Assembly (NCBI GenBank): GCA_020284085.1
Contig: JACEVL010000160.1
Span: forward strand, 940,001 to 1,004,000
Reading direction: 5' to 3'
From: Aporrectodea caliginosa
Taxonomy: Eukaryota > Annelida > Clitellata > Crassiclitellata > Lumbricidae
Length of the DNA: 64,000 nt
Under the pieces are notes generated by a model. It saw nothing but the letters and a program-made list of their open reading frames with translations. It ran no database searches and was not told the origin of the DNA. Shown one piece after another: positions 50,822 to 63,800 of the stretch. Positions within the stretch are counted from its first letter, which is position 1, and every line of letters starts with the position of its first letter. Both the position numbers and the translations under genes were made by a program.

Positions 50822-51199
50822 CAGCAGCAGTAGCAGCAACAGCAGTAACAGCAGTTGTTGTAGTTGTACCCGTGATGATAATAATAATAGGCAGTCAACT
50901 TATGGAACCTGTCACTTGGAACTGTTGTGCTGTCTCAATTGCATTGTGCATTTTATCTCCGTGGTCTACTTAATATACTGTCACCTAGAACGCTAAGTAA
51001 TTGCTACTTGTACGTTGTAGACTCGGTCAGGCCCATTGCGCGCCTACATTCTCTATTATGTGTAACGGTGACACTGTAACCGCAAAACTTCACGTCGGTA
51101 CGGGTAAAACCGGGTATACCCGTACCCGTGATGACCCTACCCGTACCCGACCCGACCCGTGAAATGCGTATCGGGTACGGGTATACCCGCAGACCCCTA
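50430..51199. mobile_element. hAT-type element (770 bp), TAGAGGTCTGCGGGTA ends
   Basis: Left end TAGAGGTCTGCGGGTA and right end TACCCGCAGACCCCTA are inverted repeats with one mismatch. ATATCTAT flanks both sides (50422-50429 and 51200-51207). Both subterminal regions are packed with TACCCGTACCCG words. The middle contains GGT, GTA and GCA trinucleotide arrays (50670-50870). No transposase is visible. Confidence 0.92.
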
Positions 51200-51292
51200 A
51201 TATCTATGTGTGTCATGTATGTATGTATGTATGTCTGTATCATGTATGGTTGTAGTGTATGTATGTGTGCATGTAAATATGCATATGTGTAA

Positions 51293-51372
51293 TGTATGTA
51301 TGTATGTATGTATGTATGTATGTATGTATGTATGTATGTATGTATGTATGTATGTATGTATGTATGTATGAT
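51293..51372. repeat. (TGTA)n array
   Basis: About 80 bp of pure TGTA repeats, 90 bp beyond the right end of the hAT at 50430-51199. Confidence 0.95.
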
Positions 51373-51846
51373 TGCCCTCCTCCTTCAATAAAGAATATTA
51401 TAATAATTATGTATATATATGCATGTACACCTAACGTATGTGTGTATATGAACATTTATTCAACACCGTATTCTAGAGCCTCTCCTCGTGACTAGCCTAA
51501 GTGATGTTAGATTAGATTAGACTAGATTAGATTAGAAGATTCGAGATGGACTAACCTAGTAAGCAGACGACTGTCAGTGGTATTTATATAGCGCCCGTTG
51601 GGACCATCTCCGCAGGAACCGTACGTGCGTAGACTGGTGCCCTGTGCATTATGGTGAAGGTGCTATAGAAGTAATTGGATTATATTACGGAACACGTATG
51701 TATGTATGCGTATACATAGTAGGGTGGTTGTGTCTGAGTGACGTAATGATATTGTGTGGCGCCACCTGTTGTTGGGGGAGGATGAGGAGGACGTTAGCCG
51801 GACTTTACGGCAATTTATTAGAATGGAAGATAATGATCCGCCACAG

Positions 51847-52525
51847 CCACTCCTCCTCCTCCTCCTCCTCCTCCTCCTCCTCCTCCTCCTGTTCCTTCTC
51901 CTCGTCCTCCTCTTTCTCTTTCTCTTCCTCCTCCTTCTCCTACTCCTCCTACTCCTCGTCCTTTTCCTCCTCGTCCTTTTCCTCCTCGTCCTCTTCCTCC
52001 TCCTCGTCCTCCTGCTCCTCGTCGTCGTCCTTCTGCTCCTCCTCGTCGTCCTCCTCTTCCTCCTCCTCGTCCTCCTGCTCCTCCTCGTCGGCCGCCGGTC
52101 AATTCTTGTGTCAATATCAGAGGCACTTGTTTCCCTAACAGGATATTTCCTTTCGACCGCTATAGGCACACGACACACTACACATCGTCCATTGTACGAT
52201 TCTCCTCCTTACCCTCACCCTCCTCATCTCCTCCTGTTCATCTTACAGTTCCTCCCTCTGTTCCTCCTGTTTTTCCTACAGGCTACAGTGTCGCCTTCTC
52301 CTTCCTTCTCCTCCTCCTCGTCGTCGTCCTCTTTGTCCTACTTCTGTTCCTTTTCTTTCTCCTGCTCCTGCTCCTCCTCTTCCTCCTGTTCTATCGTCCT
52401 CCTTCTCCTCCTCGTGTTCTCATATTCCTCCTTTTTTATTCTGCAGTTCCTCCTGCTTTTTCTCCTCTTCCTCCTCCTTCTCCTCCCCTCCCCTCATCGT
52501 CATCGTTATCATCATTATCATCGTT
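51847..52525. repeat. TCC-rich polypyrimidine tract
   Basis: (TCC)n with TCG and TTC variants over about 240 bp, then lower-density CT-rich sequence to 52525, broken at about 52095-52210. Long frames on both strands are composition artefacts. Confidence 0.9.
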
Positions 52526-52649
52526 ATAATCGTGTTGTGTTCCGATGAGCGGGCCCAGTGCATCCCCTATCAATGGGACACAGGCCTACCTGCATATGCG
52601 CCCGTCTCCATGTTTCACTGTCGCTCTTTATGTCTTCACATCTGCCTGT

Positions 52650-53480
<831 letters not shown>

Positions 53481-53759
53481 AGTTCCTGCATGCGCCGGGC
53501 AATGGTAAGGCCAATTTTCGTGGATTAATACAATCGTAATTGAACGTGACTTGTTTTGGACTTGCAATGAGGGCTTGCCTTCGCAGGAGCGTGAGGCCCG
53601 CCTGCGAGATCGCTTCCTCCTCTGAGGCGGCGGTGGAGGCGGAGGAGGTCCATGAGGCCGTCGGTCCTAAGTCCGGCAATTTCGTGTGCAATTGGTGGAA
53701 ATGAAGCGAGCCATTATGCCTACGCTATAAATTCTTCCTTCACGTCAGAACGTATACAA

Positions 53760-54195
53760 TACGGGGCGGCGGCGGCGGCGGCGGAGGTGGTCTCGTAGGA
53801 ACCGACCAGCATCCTCCTCTTGCTCTTCATCCTCATACTCTTCTTCCTTCTCTTGCTTCTCATCCTCACGCCTCTTCCTCCTCTCCTCATTCTCGTACTC
53901 CTCTTCCTCCTTCACACCCTCGCTCCTGTTGCTCTTCCTCCTATTCCTCTTAGTCGACGCCTCCTCCTCTTCCTCCTCGTCCTCGTCCTCTTCCTCCTCG
54001 TCTTCCTCCTCCTTTCTTCCTCCTCGTCCTCCTCGTCCTCCTTGTTCCTCCTCCTCGTCTACCTCCTCTTCTTCCTCGTCCACTTCCTCGTCCTCCTCTT
54101 CCTCCTCGTCCTCCTCTGTCCTCCTCGTCCTCGTCCTCCTCCTCGTCCTCCTCCTCGTCCTCGTCCTCCTCCTCCTCCTCCTCCTCCTTCTCCTA
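53760..54195. repeat. GGC run and TCC/TCG-rich tract
   Basis: (GGC)n at 53764-53783, then about 375 bp of TCC, TCG and TTC repeats on the + strand. Highly pyrimidine-biased. Confidence 0.9.
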
Positions 54196-54523
54196 TCCGC
54201 ATCAAACACTGGCCATCGGATTAAGGCCAGTGCTACTGTTGCGAAGGTCTATGCTGCTGGTGCTCGTGGCGCTACTTTTGGTCGGAGGAATTGTTTTTCG
54301 TGCTATCCAAATTGCTGCGAGTATTTAGGGCTAACCTTCAACGACGACCTGAATTATCTCGGCGTCGGTACGATATTTGTTGCCTACGGTACCTGTAGTA
54401 ACAAAGGTCTCTGCTCCTGCGTGCACTGTGCACTGTTTCTTATCCAACCTGTTCCTCTGTGAACCGTACGCACCTTAGTATATGTTTTATTACCATATGT
54501 AGCTTATGGTTTTATGTAGCTTC

Positions 54524-54524
<1 letters not shown>

Positions 54525-54598
<74 letters not shown>

Positions 54599-54645
54599 AT
54601 TATTATTATTATCATTATTATTATCATTATTATTATCATTATATG
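54525..54645. repeat. (TTA)n array
   Basis: ATT/TTA repeats with ATC interruptions near the 3' end. Confidence 0.95.
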
Positions 54646-55126
54646 TACATATAATAAAAGTTACATGTAATAATGACCAAGTTAATAAATAATAATTAAG
54701 AACCTGTCGAAAGGAGCGTATAACTGATGTTAGAGTTTTATCAGTAGCCACGGAGATGATTATGTTGCATTTGTTACTCATTTCGAATAGGCAATGTTTT
54801 CTGTGATGTTGAGCTACCCATGAAGTCAGTCCTCTGTTGAAATGAAGAAATCTTATTTCTTCTAGCAAAGTGCGATTTCTGAATCTATGCTCGAGGCTAT
54901 TATGCAGTCTGCCATAAAATCCAAAGTTTAGTTGATCTCTGATCCATTGTATGATCTCATACGACCTCTACTTGGCAGACTCTGAACCAGGACTGAAGGC
55001 CCATCTGTTTCCAAGAGCTTACGCCTTCCCACCCCCTCGTATAGCCCTTCTCATGGACTCGGTCTCACTCAGGGTCCTCATGGTTTGAAATTTTGCTTGG
55101 AAGCGAACATCAGCTGGCGCCTTGGA

Positions 55127-55158
55127 CATCATCATCATCATCATTGTCATCATTATTG

Positions 55159-55224
<66 letters not shown>

Positions 55225-55285
55225 ACATCATCATCTTTGCCATCGTCATCATCATCGGCGAAGATGATGATCATCATCATCATCA
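55127..55285. repeat. (ATC)n array with inverted GAT end
   Basis: CAT/ATC repeats at 55127-55225 and weaker to 55256, then GATGATGATCATCATCATC at 55262-55285, which is self-complementary. Confidence 0.92.
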
Positions 55286-56089
55286 TTTTTATGTATTTAA
55301 TGAACTCCACTATCTAATGCCAAAGCTTCAATTGATGGCTCTGAGCAATTGTGAGTGAGGGATATGATAACCAATTAATATAGAAGCTTTCAGACTGCAT
55401 GGGCTGAACTGAAAACAGTTGTGACGGGGTTCCATGTTTACCAGCTGGACCTTACGTACACCAGCAGACAGAACAGACACTTTTTCACTTTTTTCGTCAA
55501 AGAGTGGGTAGTTGAGTTTGGCATTAAGTTGGATGTCATGACTTGCTTTTTGGGAACTATGCATTCATAGAAATTATGGTTACAATTGTGACACTAATGT
55601 TTCGTACGGTGAAATAGAACTTAATTTGTAAGGCTTTGTTTAATAAGTTAAAAACTTAGACATTATGAACCCTAAACAGTATTTTTTATGTGTTTTGAGT
55701 GGTTTGATGTGTTTTGAGTTGTATGGTAAATATACCATAGAAGTGCATATCAGAGTGAGCACTGAGCAGCTTCAGTAACCTCATTCAGGGTAAAGCATGA
55801 GAAGTACATTATGGGTCGTAATGCTCAGCTCTCTGGACTCGGATGCAATTTGGAGTCGAAAATGGAAATGGCAAGGCAGATTGAAAGGCTCGGTTAATGT
55901 GCTCAGCCAAAATCCACTGTGACACGAAATACCGGAGGCAATGCAAGAGCAGTTGTAGGGCAGTGTGGCTGGAGGTAGCACTCTCCCTAATTTGCAGTTG
56001 TTCTAATAGAGATTACATGTCTTCAGAACCAATTAAGTCCATGTTGCGTTGTGTGATATTGTGTGAGACGAGATAATTATACAGTCTCA

Positions 56090-56560
56090 TTTAAACAAGG
56101 CAGTTTGTCATTGTTCGTTGAACGGTTTGATTACCGTGGACAACCAAATAAATACAATACAATGGAACTGTAATTTGATAATGCCCTCGGTACAAAGTTC
56201 AGAAGTGCACATTGAAGCCTGCATACGTAGACTAGAAGAGTTTTCAGTTTGGAGTGAAAGACCATCTTGGTAGGAGAGTTCGGAACATGAGGAGGTTGAG
56301 AGTTCCAGCTGGAGGGACTGACATAATATTATGTGAATGAAGACCAGCCAAAGACAATAAGTTTATTAGGAACATCATGCTTCCCAGCTGAAAACCATTT
56401 CCGTAGGGTGTATTTTGATTGCAGAGCAGTTGTAGTTGTATTATAGTTGCATGAGCGACGTTTTGATAGCAACCGAATGTTACCAGGAATGCTAAGAACT
56501 CAAGGATGATGGCTATGAGTCCAGTAACTGTTGATTGTCTGTGATTCAATATGATTGTTT
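56090..56560 (-). mobile_element. Antisense LINE C-terminus and 3' end
   Basis: On the minus strand a frame-shifted LINE ending is readable (a VFHSKLKTLL-type motif at about 56235-56270) followed by TGTGCACTTCTGAACTTTG and TTGTATTGTATTTATTTGG. A relative lies at about 60630-60730. No catalytic region is left. Confidence 0.5.
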
Positions 56561-56944
56561 GGTGGGAACCATGCCCTGGCTGCTTCTGGGACCTCGTGGA
56601 GACTGAAGCAGTGCTTCGACGCTCTTAGAAGTGATTGAGAGCAGTTGGCTGGATAACATATCACACAGTTGTTGTGTTTATACAGTTAAACAATTGTTTG
56701 ATCTTAGTGAAAGGTGACACTCCGCCAGTCTGTCGAAGCTATGCGGTGACTGCTCCCTATTACCAGGCAATGTTGATCTAAGCATTCTGCGAGCCTTCAG
56801 GCAGCGGTACAACCGGTTTGTGTTAAGGTCCTTGTAAGGTCTTGATTTTGCATACGGCTGAGCTTGCACAAGATTCGTCAGGGAAAACCTTTAGCATGGG
56901 GTTGATTTTCAGAAACTGGTCCTGGGATTTATTATTTTTTATCA

Positions 56945-57170
56945 GTCCCAGAGAGGCAGCCATGAGTATGAAGTGCTAACGACTTAATTTTTCTTAGCCT
57001 CAGCATATGAGGGATGGCGGTCGGTCCTCTCCCTCACCATCTGATCTTCACAACGACTCTGTATAGTGAGCGTACTCATTTTATCCGAGTTGGCTGTATG
57101 GTGCAGGAGGTGGAGCAGAAATCTGGAAGCAAATTACTCATTGGCTGACAGTGCACTGGACTATCCCACA
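56945..57170 (-). mobile_element. tRNA-headed SINE, antisense, degraded
   Basis: Shares AGGCAGCCATGAGTATGAAG, CTTAGCCTCAGCATATGAGG, GTCCTCTCCCTC and GTGGAGCAGAAATCT with the copies at 12236 and 37569. The head end is eroded. Confidence 0.7.
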
Positions 57171-57399
57171 CCCGCAATTGATTAATTGCAATGAATCATA
57201 TTGTCTTGGGTGTCCAAAGGAAATTCTTTTAACCTATGGCGCAACCAGAATCAAAGTGAAATGCATTCAGGTTCCCTTGGGGGATAAACGCTGAATAGAC
57301 AATCTATCAGCCGGGCGATTCACAGAGAGATGGTGGGGGAGGGACATACTCCGCTTTTCCCATTAAAGATAGGTTTCCTCAGTTGGACTTACGTAATAG

Positions 57400-57500
57400 T
57401 GGTTTCCAGTGTCTGACAGAATCTTACGGCTGCCAGTTTCGTTGATCTCGCCCTCCTCCTTCATCCAGGCTTGGGACTGGCACCACCTGAGTACGGAGAG
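57400..57500 (-). mobile_element. LINE-3'UTR-like fragment
   Basis: On the minus strand, GGTGGTGCCAGTCCCAAGCC then TGGATGAAGGAGGAGGGCGA resembles a widespread RTE-type 3'UTR motif. A second, + strand copy (GGTGGTGCTGGTCCCAAGAC then TCGATGAAGGAGGAGGGCGA) lies at 62525-62564. A minus-strand GTAAGT at about 57389 looks like a splice donor but may be chance. Confidence 0.45.
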
Positions 57501-57639
57501 TCTCCCCCCACTGTAGCCAGATCGCAGTTTAGGTTGTGTAATGAGGAGGAAGAGGAGTAGGAGGAGGAAGGAGGAGGCAGGGGGTTCTTGAGACCAAATC
57601 GACATCAAAGGCTGAGGTGAAACGAAGACCAGCGGCTGG

Positions 57640-58097
57640 TAGAGTGTTCCGCCGACTTGGACAAGCAACAATTCATTGGATGCAGCAGCAGACAGTCTTC
57701 GGCGGCCGTGTTGTTCAGACTTCTCGGCGAGAGACCATTTCATTCATTTCTGTCTCATTTTTCACGCCGTTACGTCGGTCCCTAGCGACTTGGCGCCGTT
57801 CATTTTCCCTCTCGCCGCATCCTCATCCTGTGCGCCCCTCGAGCGCAAAATGGACCCGTCCCATATTATTGCCTGTAAACGGCGGAATCTGCATGGGCGC
57901 CAGGCGCCTGCAGCAGGCGCTCAATAGACGCAGCGAGGGAGGACTGGTGTGACGAGACGGAGCCGCCGCCGCCTCCTGTGCTGCTGCTGGTCGAAGGGAC
58001 CTGCCCAGATAAGACAAGTGAATCGTGGCACCTCGGCAACCTGCCCGTGGCAGTCGTCGTCTGTGGCACAGATCCTCGACCGAGTATCGGACCCCAG
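57640..58097 (+). other. GC-rich segment ending in a strong splice donor; possible 5' exon
   Basis: The segment is GC-rich compared with its surroundings and CpG-containing. It ends ATCGGACCCCAG at 58097, followed by GTGAGTGAG, close to the consensus donor. Overlapping short frames (for example 57676-57927 and a frame reading CPDKTSESWHLGNLPVAVVV into the donor) show no family I recognise. It could be the untranslated or coding first exon of a + strand gene lying mainly outside the window. No TATA box was found. Confidence 0.3.
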
Positions 58098-58289
58098 GTG
58101 AGTGAGTGGAACGCCTTCTCCAGTTGGCTTATTAAGCGTTGCTGTAGAGCCCAGAGATTAAAAAAGTTTTTCGCCGACTGAATTTAGTGGAAAGATGTGA
58201 CTTAGTCGAATTCAGAAGTTTGAATTTAAGTCAGGACAGCATTCGATAGAGAGTTGATCCTTAATATGATGGAGATGATTTAGAGCCCA

Positions 58290-58378
58290 CGTAGATATAA
58301 CGCAATGTAAAACTTGGAAATTTCTCAGCGCCACACAAAAGCCACGTCACGGAGACCAGTATATTCACCGGCGCTGTA
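58290..58378 (-). mobile_element. Antisense LINE 3'-tail fragment
   Basis: Diverged reverse complement of the L2/CR1-like tail: TTTCTCAGCGCCACACAAAA, GCCACGTCACGGAGACCAG and TATTCACCGGCGCTGTA correspond to the copy at 6900-6952. Confidence 0.65.
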
Positions 58379-58399
58379 TCTAATCATGTCTGCAATAGT

Positions 58400-60600
58400 T
58401 AGGCTGCTCTGTTCGTTCTGGTGCCAGGTCAGCATCCGGGGATGTCAAGCCAAGGTTTGTAAAAAAAATGTTATATTAAGTGTCTTGAAAGTTGAAACGT
58501 CTATAAATATGCAGGATGGTGATTTTAAAACAGGCATTAAACTTTAAAGCCTTGTAAAGTCTTGTACTGTCTTGTATGAGTCGATTGATATAGTGTCTCT
58601 ATATAGAATATTGTTTATGAGAGGTGCTAAGCATATGACAACCCTGCTGAAACCGTAATTCTTCAGCTGCAGTAGTCCTGCTGCAGGCTGCTGCCATCTA
58701 CCGTTAGCTGTGGCTGAGCTTGAATATTAGGAGGAAAATTATTTGCGCAGCAGCGAAGGACCAGCCAGAGCAACAGCTGCATGGGATGACCCTAGGTCTC
58801 GTTTCTTTAGATGCTTATTAGGTCGTAAAGAATTCGATTCCCATGACAGTTCCGGGGATTCTGACCTGGTAATGGCGATGAGTAAAATTATCTGGAAGAA
58901 AGGTTGTGTGCAGCTCCAGCCTTAGTTGTTGTGCTGTGCAGCCTTCTTTGTGTAGGAGGTTAAGTTCCTTATGGTTTCTTGCTGACTTCATCATCCCGCC
59001 TCTACCTGGAAACAACCACTGATTGTTTTACCTTGTTCATTATAACAACAAGAATGCCATAGAACTACCTAGGGTAGATTAGATTAGTTTAGATTATACT
59101 CTAATTATATGCAGCCATTTCATTAAGAAACTTGTCTTATAAATTGACAGTGTTTTTTAACAAGTTAATGTAGAAGTGTAAAAGGATTGTTTTGTTCCTG
59201 ACTGAGATGGTATTTTAAAAAGCTTTTACCTAGATAAGTTTAACGAATAATAATTTGTGTTCTGTTGAGATTTTTGTATAAACTAAATAACTGCAAAGGG
59301 ATCCAGGTAGTAATTCTAATGAAAACTTTACCACTGTGTATAACCATTTAATTTATTTTGACACAGTCAGATTAGTCTCATAAAAATAAGTAGCAATAAA
59401 GATTATAGCAAATGATTAGTCTTTTTCAGAAGTTAGTTGTGTTTTAATGGTTATGCTAAGAAATTAGGTAAAAAATTACAAATGACATACGAAATACCAC
59501 TGATACTATATGGTTGAAGAGGAGTTTCATCTTCACAGAGGGCTTAAAGTGTCTGAACGGAATCGTAGGTAGATAAGTCTTATCCAATCTTATCTAACCT
59601 AATGACTCCCATAGTGCAGTTATTATAATGCACACGGCGTCAGTGGTGGTTAAACTATCGTATTCTGTTTGACAGTGCAGTTGAGATCTGATGGGTGATG
59701 GAAGCACGTTATAAAGAAGATCTGGTATAGTTATTGATTTGGAGGTTGCTTCTGTGGCAGCTGTACCACAGTTTACCAGACACTTCTTATGAGGCACTCC
59801 ATTAGAAAATGAATTCTGATATCAGGCAATTGCGGGGTGGGTGCAGTCATAATTTAGTTCAGTTTTAGACCTCGTTACAACGGGACCTCTTAGTAAGGCA
59901 GTTCTGGACTGCGGTATAATGAGTTTCTGCTGTAATTTAGGAGCATATAATATTCTGTGATAAATTCTTCATTACAGTTGCTTGGATGTAATTTGATTAA
60001 ATCTGATGTCATAAGTAGTGTAGGTCGTTTTATAGCAGTGCATGAGGCATCAGCCGATGATGCCTGAATGTTTCCATCCTGAACCTGTCCAATTAAGAGG
60101 GTGAAATATTAAGTAAGTAAATAAGTATATTCTTTATTGTATCTGCTGCCAGACTGCACTCTGGTTTACATAGATCTTTAAATAGCAATAAATGTAATTA
60201 AGAATACAGCATTCTTACTATTAATTGTAATTGTAATTGAACATTTGTATAGCGCCACTCAGAGATTCAGAGGCGCTCCCGACTCAGGGCTCTAACAAAT
60301 AAGGTGGTCTTCAGGCGTTTCCGAAACAGAGGGAGAGAAAGGTTGAGGAGATTAATGTTTTTCTCATATTATTGTCAGCTTGGGTAGGACGACGCGGTCA
60401 TGGGAACGGGGGCGAAGGGTATATGCTACTGGCTTTTTCGGAGGAAGTAGCCTTGCAGAACATGTTTCGGATTACTCAGAGCCGTGGAAAACAGGTCTAC
60501 CCTCGGCGGCAGAGTTTTCTTAACAAAATATGAATATATGGAAAACCGTTTCATGCTGAAACCGTTTGCTATGGCAAAACAGAAGAGTTTAAATTCCTTT
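58400..60600. other. No gene recognised; scattered retroelement tails
   Basis: Mostly AT-rich. A TTTGTATAGCGCCACTCAGA tail-like motif at about 60245 and GATTAG words at about 59077-59100 suggest old retroelement ends. A 60-codon frame at 58743-58925 (ending MSKIIWKKGCVQLQP) is unassigned. Confidence 0.4.
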
Positions 60601-60730
60601 ACATTTATTACAGCTGCATGGTAACATTACAGTGTTACAATACAATGCAATACGATACAACGGATATATGACAATGCTCCCTTTTCAGCAGTTGAGAAGT
60701 GCACATTAAAATTGCATTCAAGATCCTCAT

Positions 60731-61816
60731 CAATCAACCGAACATTGAAGGTTCATTCGGCCCCGTCATACACCAGGAAGCTCAGTTTGCCTATATTGAT
60801 CCAGCCGGGTCGACGACGCTGCGCTCTGCAGTACATGGGACCTGTTGGTTCCAACTGCGGGGGGGCCCAGGTAAAAGGGGGCCCATTTTCAAACCTGAAA
60901 AAATGAACTATTTTAATTAATAAATGCACAGCAGAAAGCCGGAAACCGAAACTCCTTGTAAACTCCTTAGCCTTGTAAAATCAATAAATCATGCAGGCAG
61001 GCAGATGATGTGGAATATTACTATTGATGCGCGGTCGGCGCATATTTTTCTAGGCTTTGATTTAAGCTAGTGAGCAGTGACTCGAAGGCAAACTATAATC
61101 GCCAGATGACGTTGAAATTTGCAGTTAATTCACTCAATTAGTTTCACTTTTCGTCTTTGATTTATGCTGACGTCATTAGTCTCATTGCCAAGTTTCCTGT
61201 CGGCCATCGTTGTTGATATTTATTTAAAAAGTTTGTTTAAATAGATTAATAAAATAGTTTTTAATAATATAAAAATGTAAAATTATTATTACTACCTTTT
61301 TTTAAATTATATAACAACAAAACATTAGATCGGATTACAATACAAAATTTAAGATTTAAAAATATAAAAAATTGTACTAATGATGGCTAGCAAGCCTCTA
61401 AGTGGAGCAGCTAAACGACGGAAAAAGAAGGATTTACAAAACGAACTTATAAAACGATGTAAAATTGACTCATTTTAATCAATTTTAATGCAAATCGAAA
61501 ACAATTTTTAGTTGTGGCATAAGATTACAAATTAATAATAAAATAAAATATCATAAATTAAAATCATTAAAATGTATGCCTCAAAAGTGAGTCGATAATT
61601 TGAAACATAAAATTGTCTATCAGATTGTCATCGGCTGTATGGAGGGGGGCCCATTTTGAAAATCTTGCAGGGGGGCCCAGAATATGAAGTTACGCCACTG
61701 ACCGAACGTCGAAGGTTCATTCGGCCCCGTCATACACCAGGAAGCGCAGTTTGCCTATATTGATCCATCCGGGTCGACGACGCTGCGCTCTCCAGTACGT
61801 GGGACCTGTTGGTTCC
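60731..61816. repeat. Direct 115-bp duplication flanking a hAT-like insertion
   Basis: A segment from ACCGAAC to GGTTCC (containing TTCATTCGGCCCCGTCATAC and TATATTGATCCA) is present at about 60738-60853 and 61702-61817. The 850 bp between ends in GAAGTTACGCCACTG, a hAT-like terminus, with GGGGGGCCC blocks at both sides. The left terminus has decayed. Confidence 0.75.
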
Positions 61817-62009
61817 GCGCTCTCGTGCGGCAATTCATACATGGTATCCAATATCCTATTTCTTGCATTGAACCATCTGCATGGAAATTCACTGCCTCGA
61901 ATAGCTCAAGGGACATTTTCAGCTCATCTGAAAGCTTTAGATCTGTTCAATAGTCGTGTTTCAGCACTTCTCGGGTTTATCAAAACGCCCCGTATTGAAG
62001 TGGTCGTGT

Positions 62010-62080
62010 ACATACATACATACATACATACATACATACATACATACATACATACATACATACATACATACATACATACG
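62010..62080. repeat. (CATA)n array
   Basis: About 70 bp of pure CATA repeats following a LINE-like piece (LPRIAQGTFSAHLKALDLF, 61875-61950). Confidence 0.95.
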
Positions 62081-62599
62081 TAATAGACACAGAAAGTGCC
62101 GAAGAGTTCTGGCACTTGGAACTACAACCTACCCGAAATACTATCGTTTAATGAGTTTGTTGATATGCCTTGGAACAGCCTGCTTGCCTGTCTGCCTGCC
62201 TGTCTGCCTGCCTCTTCCTACCTGCCTCTGTCTGCCTGCCTCCGTCTGCCTGCGTTTGTTTGGTGGTGCATGCTGTGACTTTGAAATAAGACAGAGACTC
62301 GGCGGATGTTGATTAGTCGTTGGAATTGGGAACTCTGGACCTGTTGTTATTCGCTGAAACAACGTCGTATTAGAGCGAATGGCGTCTAACCGTATAAATA
62401 GCTGTCCACAGGATCTCGACCGGTGCCTAGGCTCAGGTGAGACAACACCAACTGCCTCCCACCTCTGGAATAGCTTCGTAGAGCTTGACATCAGTTTACA
62501 TACCTCAGCCACGGACGTACTTGGGTGGTGCTGGTCCCAAGACTCGATGAAGGAGGAGGGCGACGCTGATCATCTTTGTTATTGCACAGCCTCCTTAAG

Positions 62600-63450
62600 C
62601 AGCAACTAACCTAGTTTCGGTATACAGAAGGACACGGTCCCCACTGTTGGATGGAAACAGATACATCAGGTACCGTACAGTTGAGTTTTTAGCAATATTT
62701 GTGCAGGCCAGGTTGGAACTATATAAGTCTACGGTGTCAGTGGTGCCATCTCTTGTGGATGGCTGAAGGTGAATCCAATGTTGAATAACAGGTTGTAGCT
62801 GCCAGGAGCTTCTTTGACTTTGACCTTACCTTACCTGGACACAGAAAATAAAACTGATTAGTTGCTAATAATCTTTATCATTATTACTACTGCTGCTGCT
62901 ACTGTGATTATTATTGTTATTGTTGCTATTATAAATTGCTATTATTTAGTTATTATAAATATTGTCATTCACGCAAAGTCACACAGAAATGCAAATCTGA
63001 GATGTGGTTAGTTAGTCACCAGATGAAAAGCAGTTAGATACCCAAATGCTTGAAAGCCAATGAGAAAAGTAGGTTTTGAGGCATTTCTTGAAAGAAGAGA
63101 GGCAGTTAGACTAAGGCATAGGATGAGGCATATGTACTATAATGTAAATATCTATGAATAAGGTCAGCCAAGTGGTCAGCCTTCTATGTTCGTTAAGGTC
63201 TGGTAAAGACTGGTCATTAATTGGAAGTATGCCAGTAGCACTAGCTTTGGCAATGCATGCTGTGAGTAACCATGTGGTGGCCAGGCAAAGGTATTTAAGT
63301 ACACAAATGTGGAAATTGGGAACATTATCAGTTCTTGAACTTCTGTTGCTGCACACTGGCTACCTGTTATACAAGGAAGCTGAGCTTTAAGACTCGGTGA
63401 CATCCCATGTTAAGTTAGTAGCCCCTTGGCCAAAATTCTGGCTAGCCTTT
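62600..63450. other. No gene recognised
   Basis: Includes a short TTACTACTGCTGCTGCTACTG run (62883-62903) and no open frame of note. Frames at 63154-63390 overlap on both strands and resemble no family I know. Confidence 0.4.
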
Positions 63451-63479
63451 CAACTCGGACTTTGTCTCTAGCGCACAAA

Positions 63480-63800
63480 ACCCAAGGTTGCCATGCTCCT
63501 GGATTGCCGCGGGTGGATGGCAGAATGGCAGAATCATAATATTTGTGCAGCTTTTTCTGTCACAAAATGTGAAAACCTACTGATTATCACTTAGTGACAT
63601 AGGTCTATATCTTTTTACAACTTAACTTTGTGTAGAAATAATTGCAACACTGCAGTTGAGCACACGGACTGTTGCTGGTCATTAAAATAAAACACTAATT
63701 GGAAGAAATAAAAGAAATTGAAGTCAGATGCTGTTGACTGAAATCCTTTTAGTAAGGGTGCCTTGCTCTGAAAAAGTTAGGAACCACTGTTCTAAGGTGT
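63480..63800 (+). mobile_element. Degraded repeat copy related to 8025-8264
   Basis: Shares ordered blocks with 8025-8264 (GGATGGCAGAATGGCAGAAT, ACTGATTATCAC, GACATAGGTCTAT) and ends AAGTTAGGAACCACTG, a hAT-type terminus (reverse complement CAGTGGTTCCTAAC). The left end is not identifiable. Confidence 0.5.

Noticed and set aside
57363..57743. Minus-strand exon ending SDTGNHYY|GTAAGT
   Set aside because: The same core (GGTGGTGC-x-x-GTCCCAAG, GATGAAGGAGGAGGGCGA) occurs at 62525-62564 and resembles a LINE 3'UTR, so it is more likely repeat than gene.
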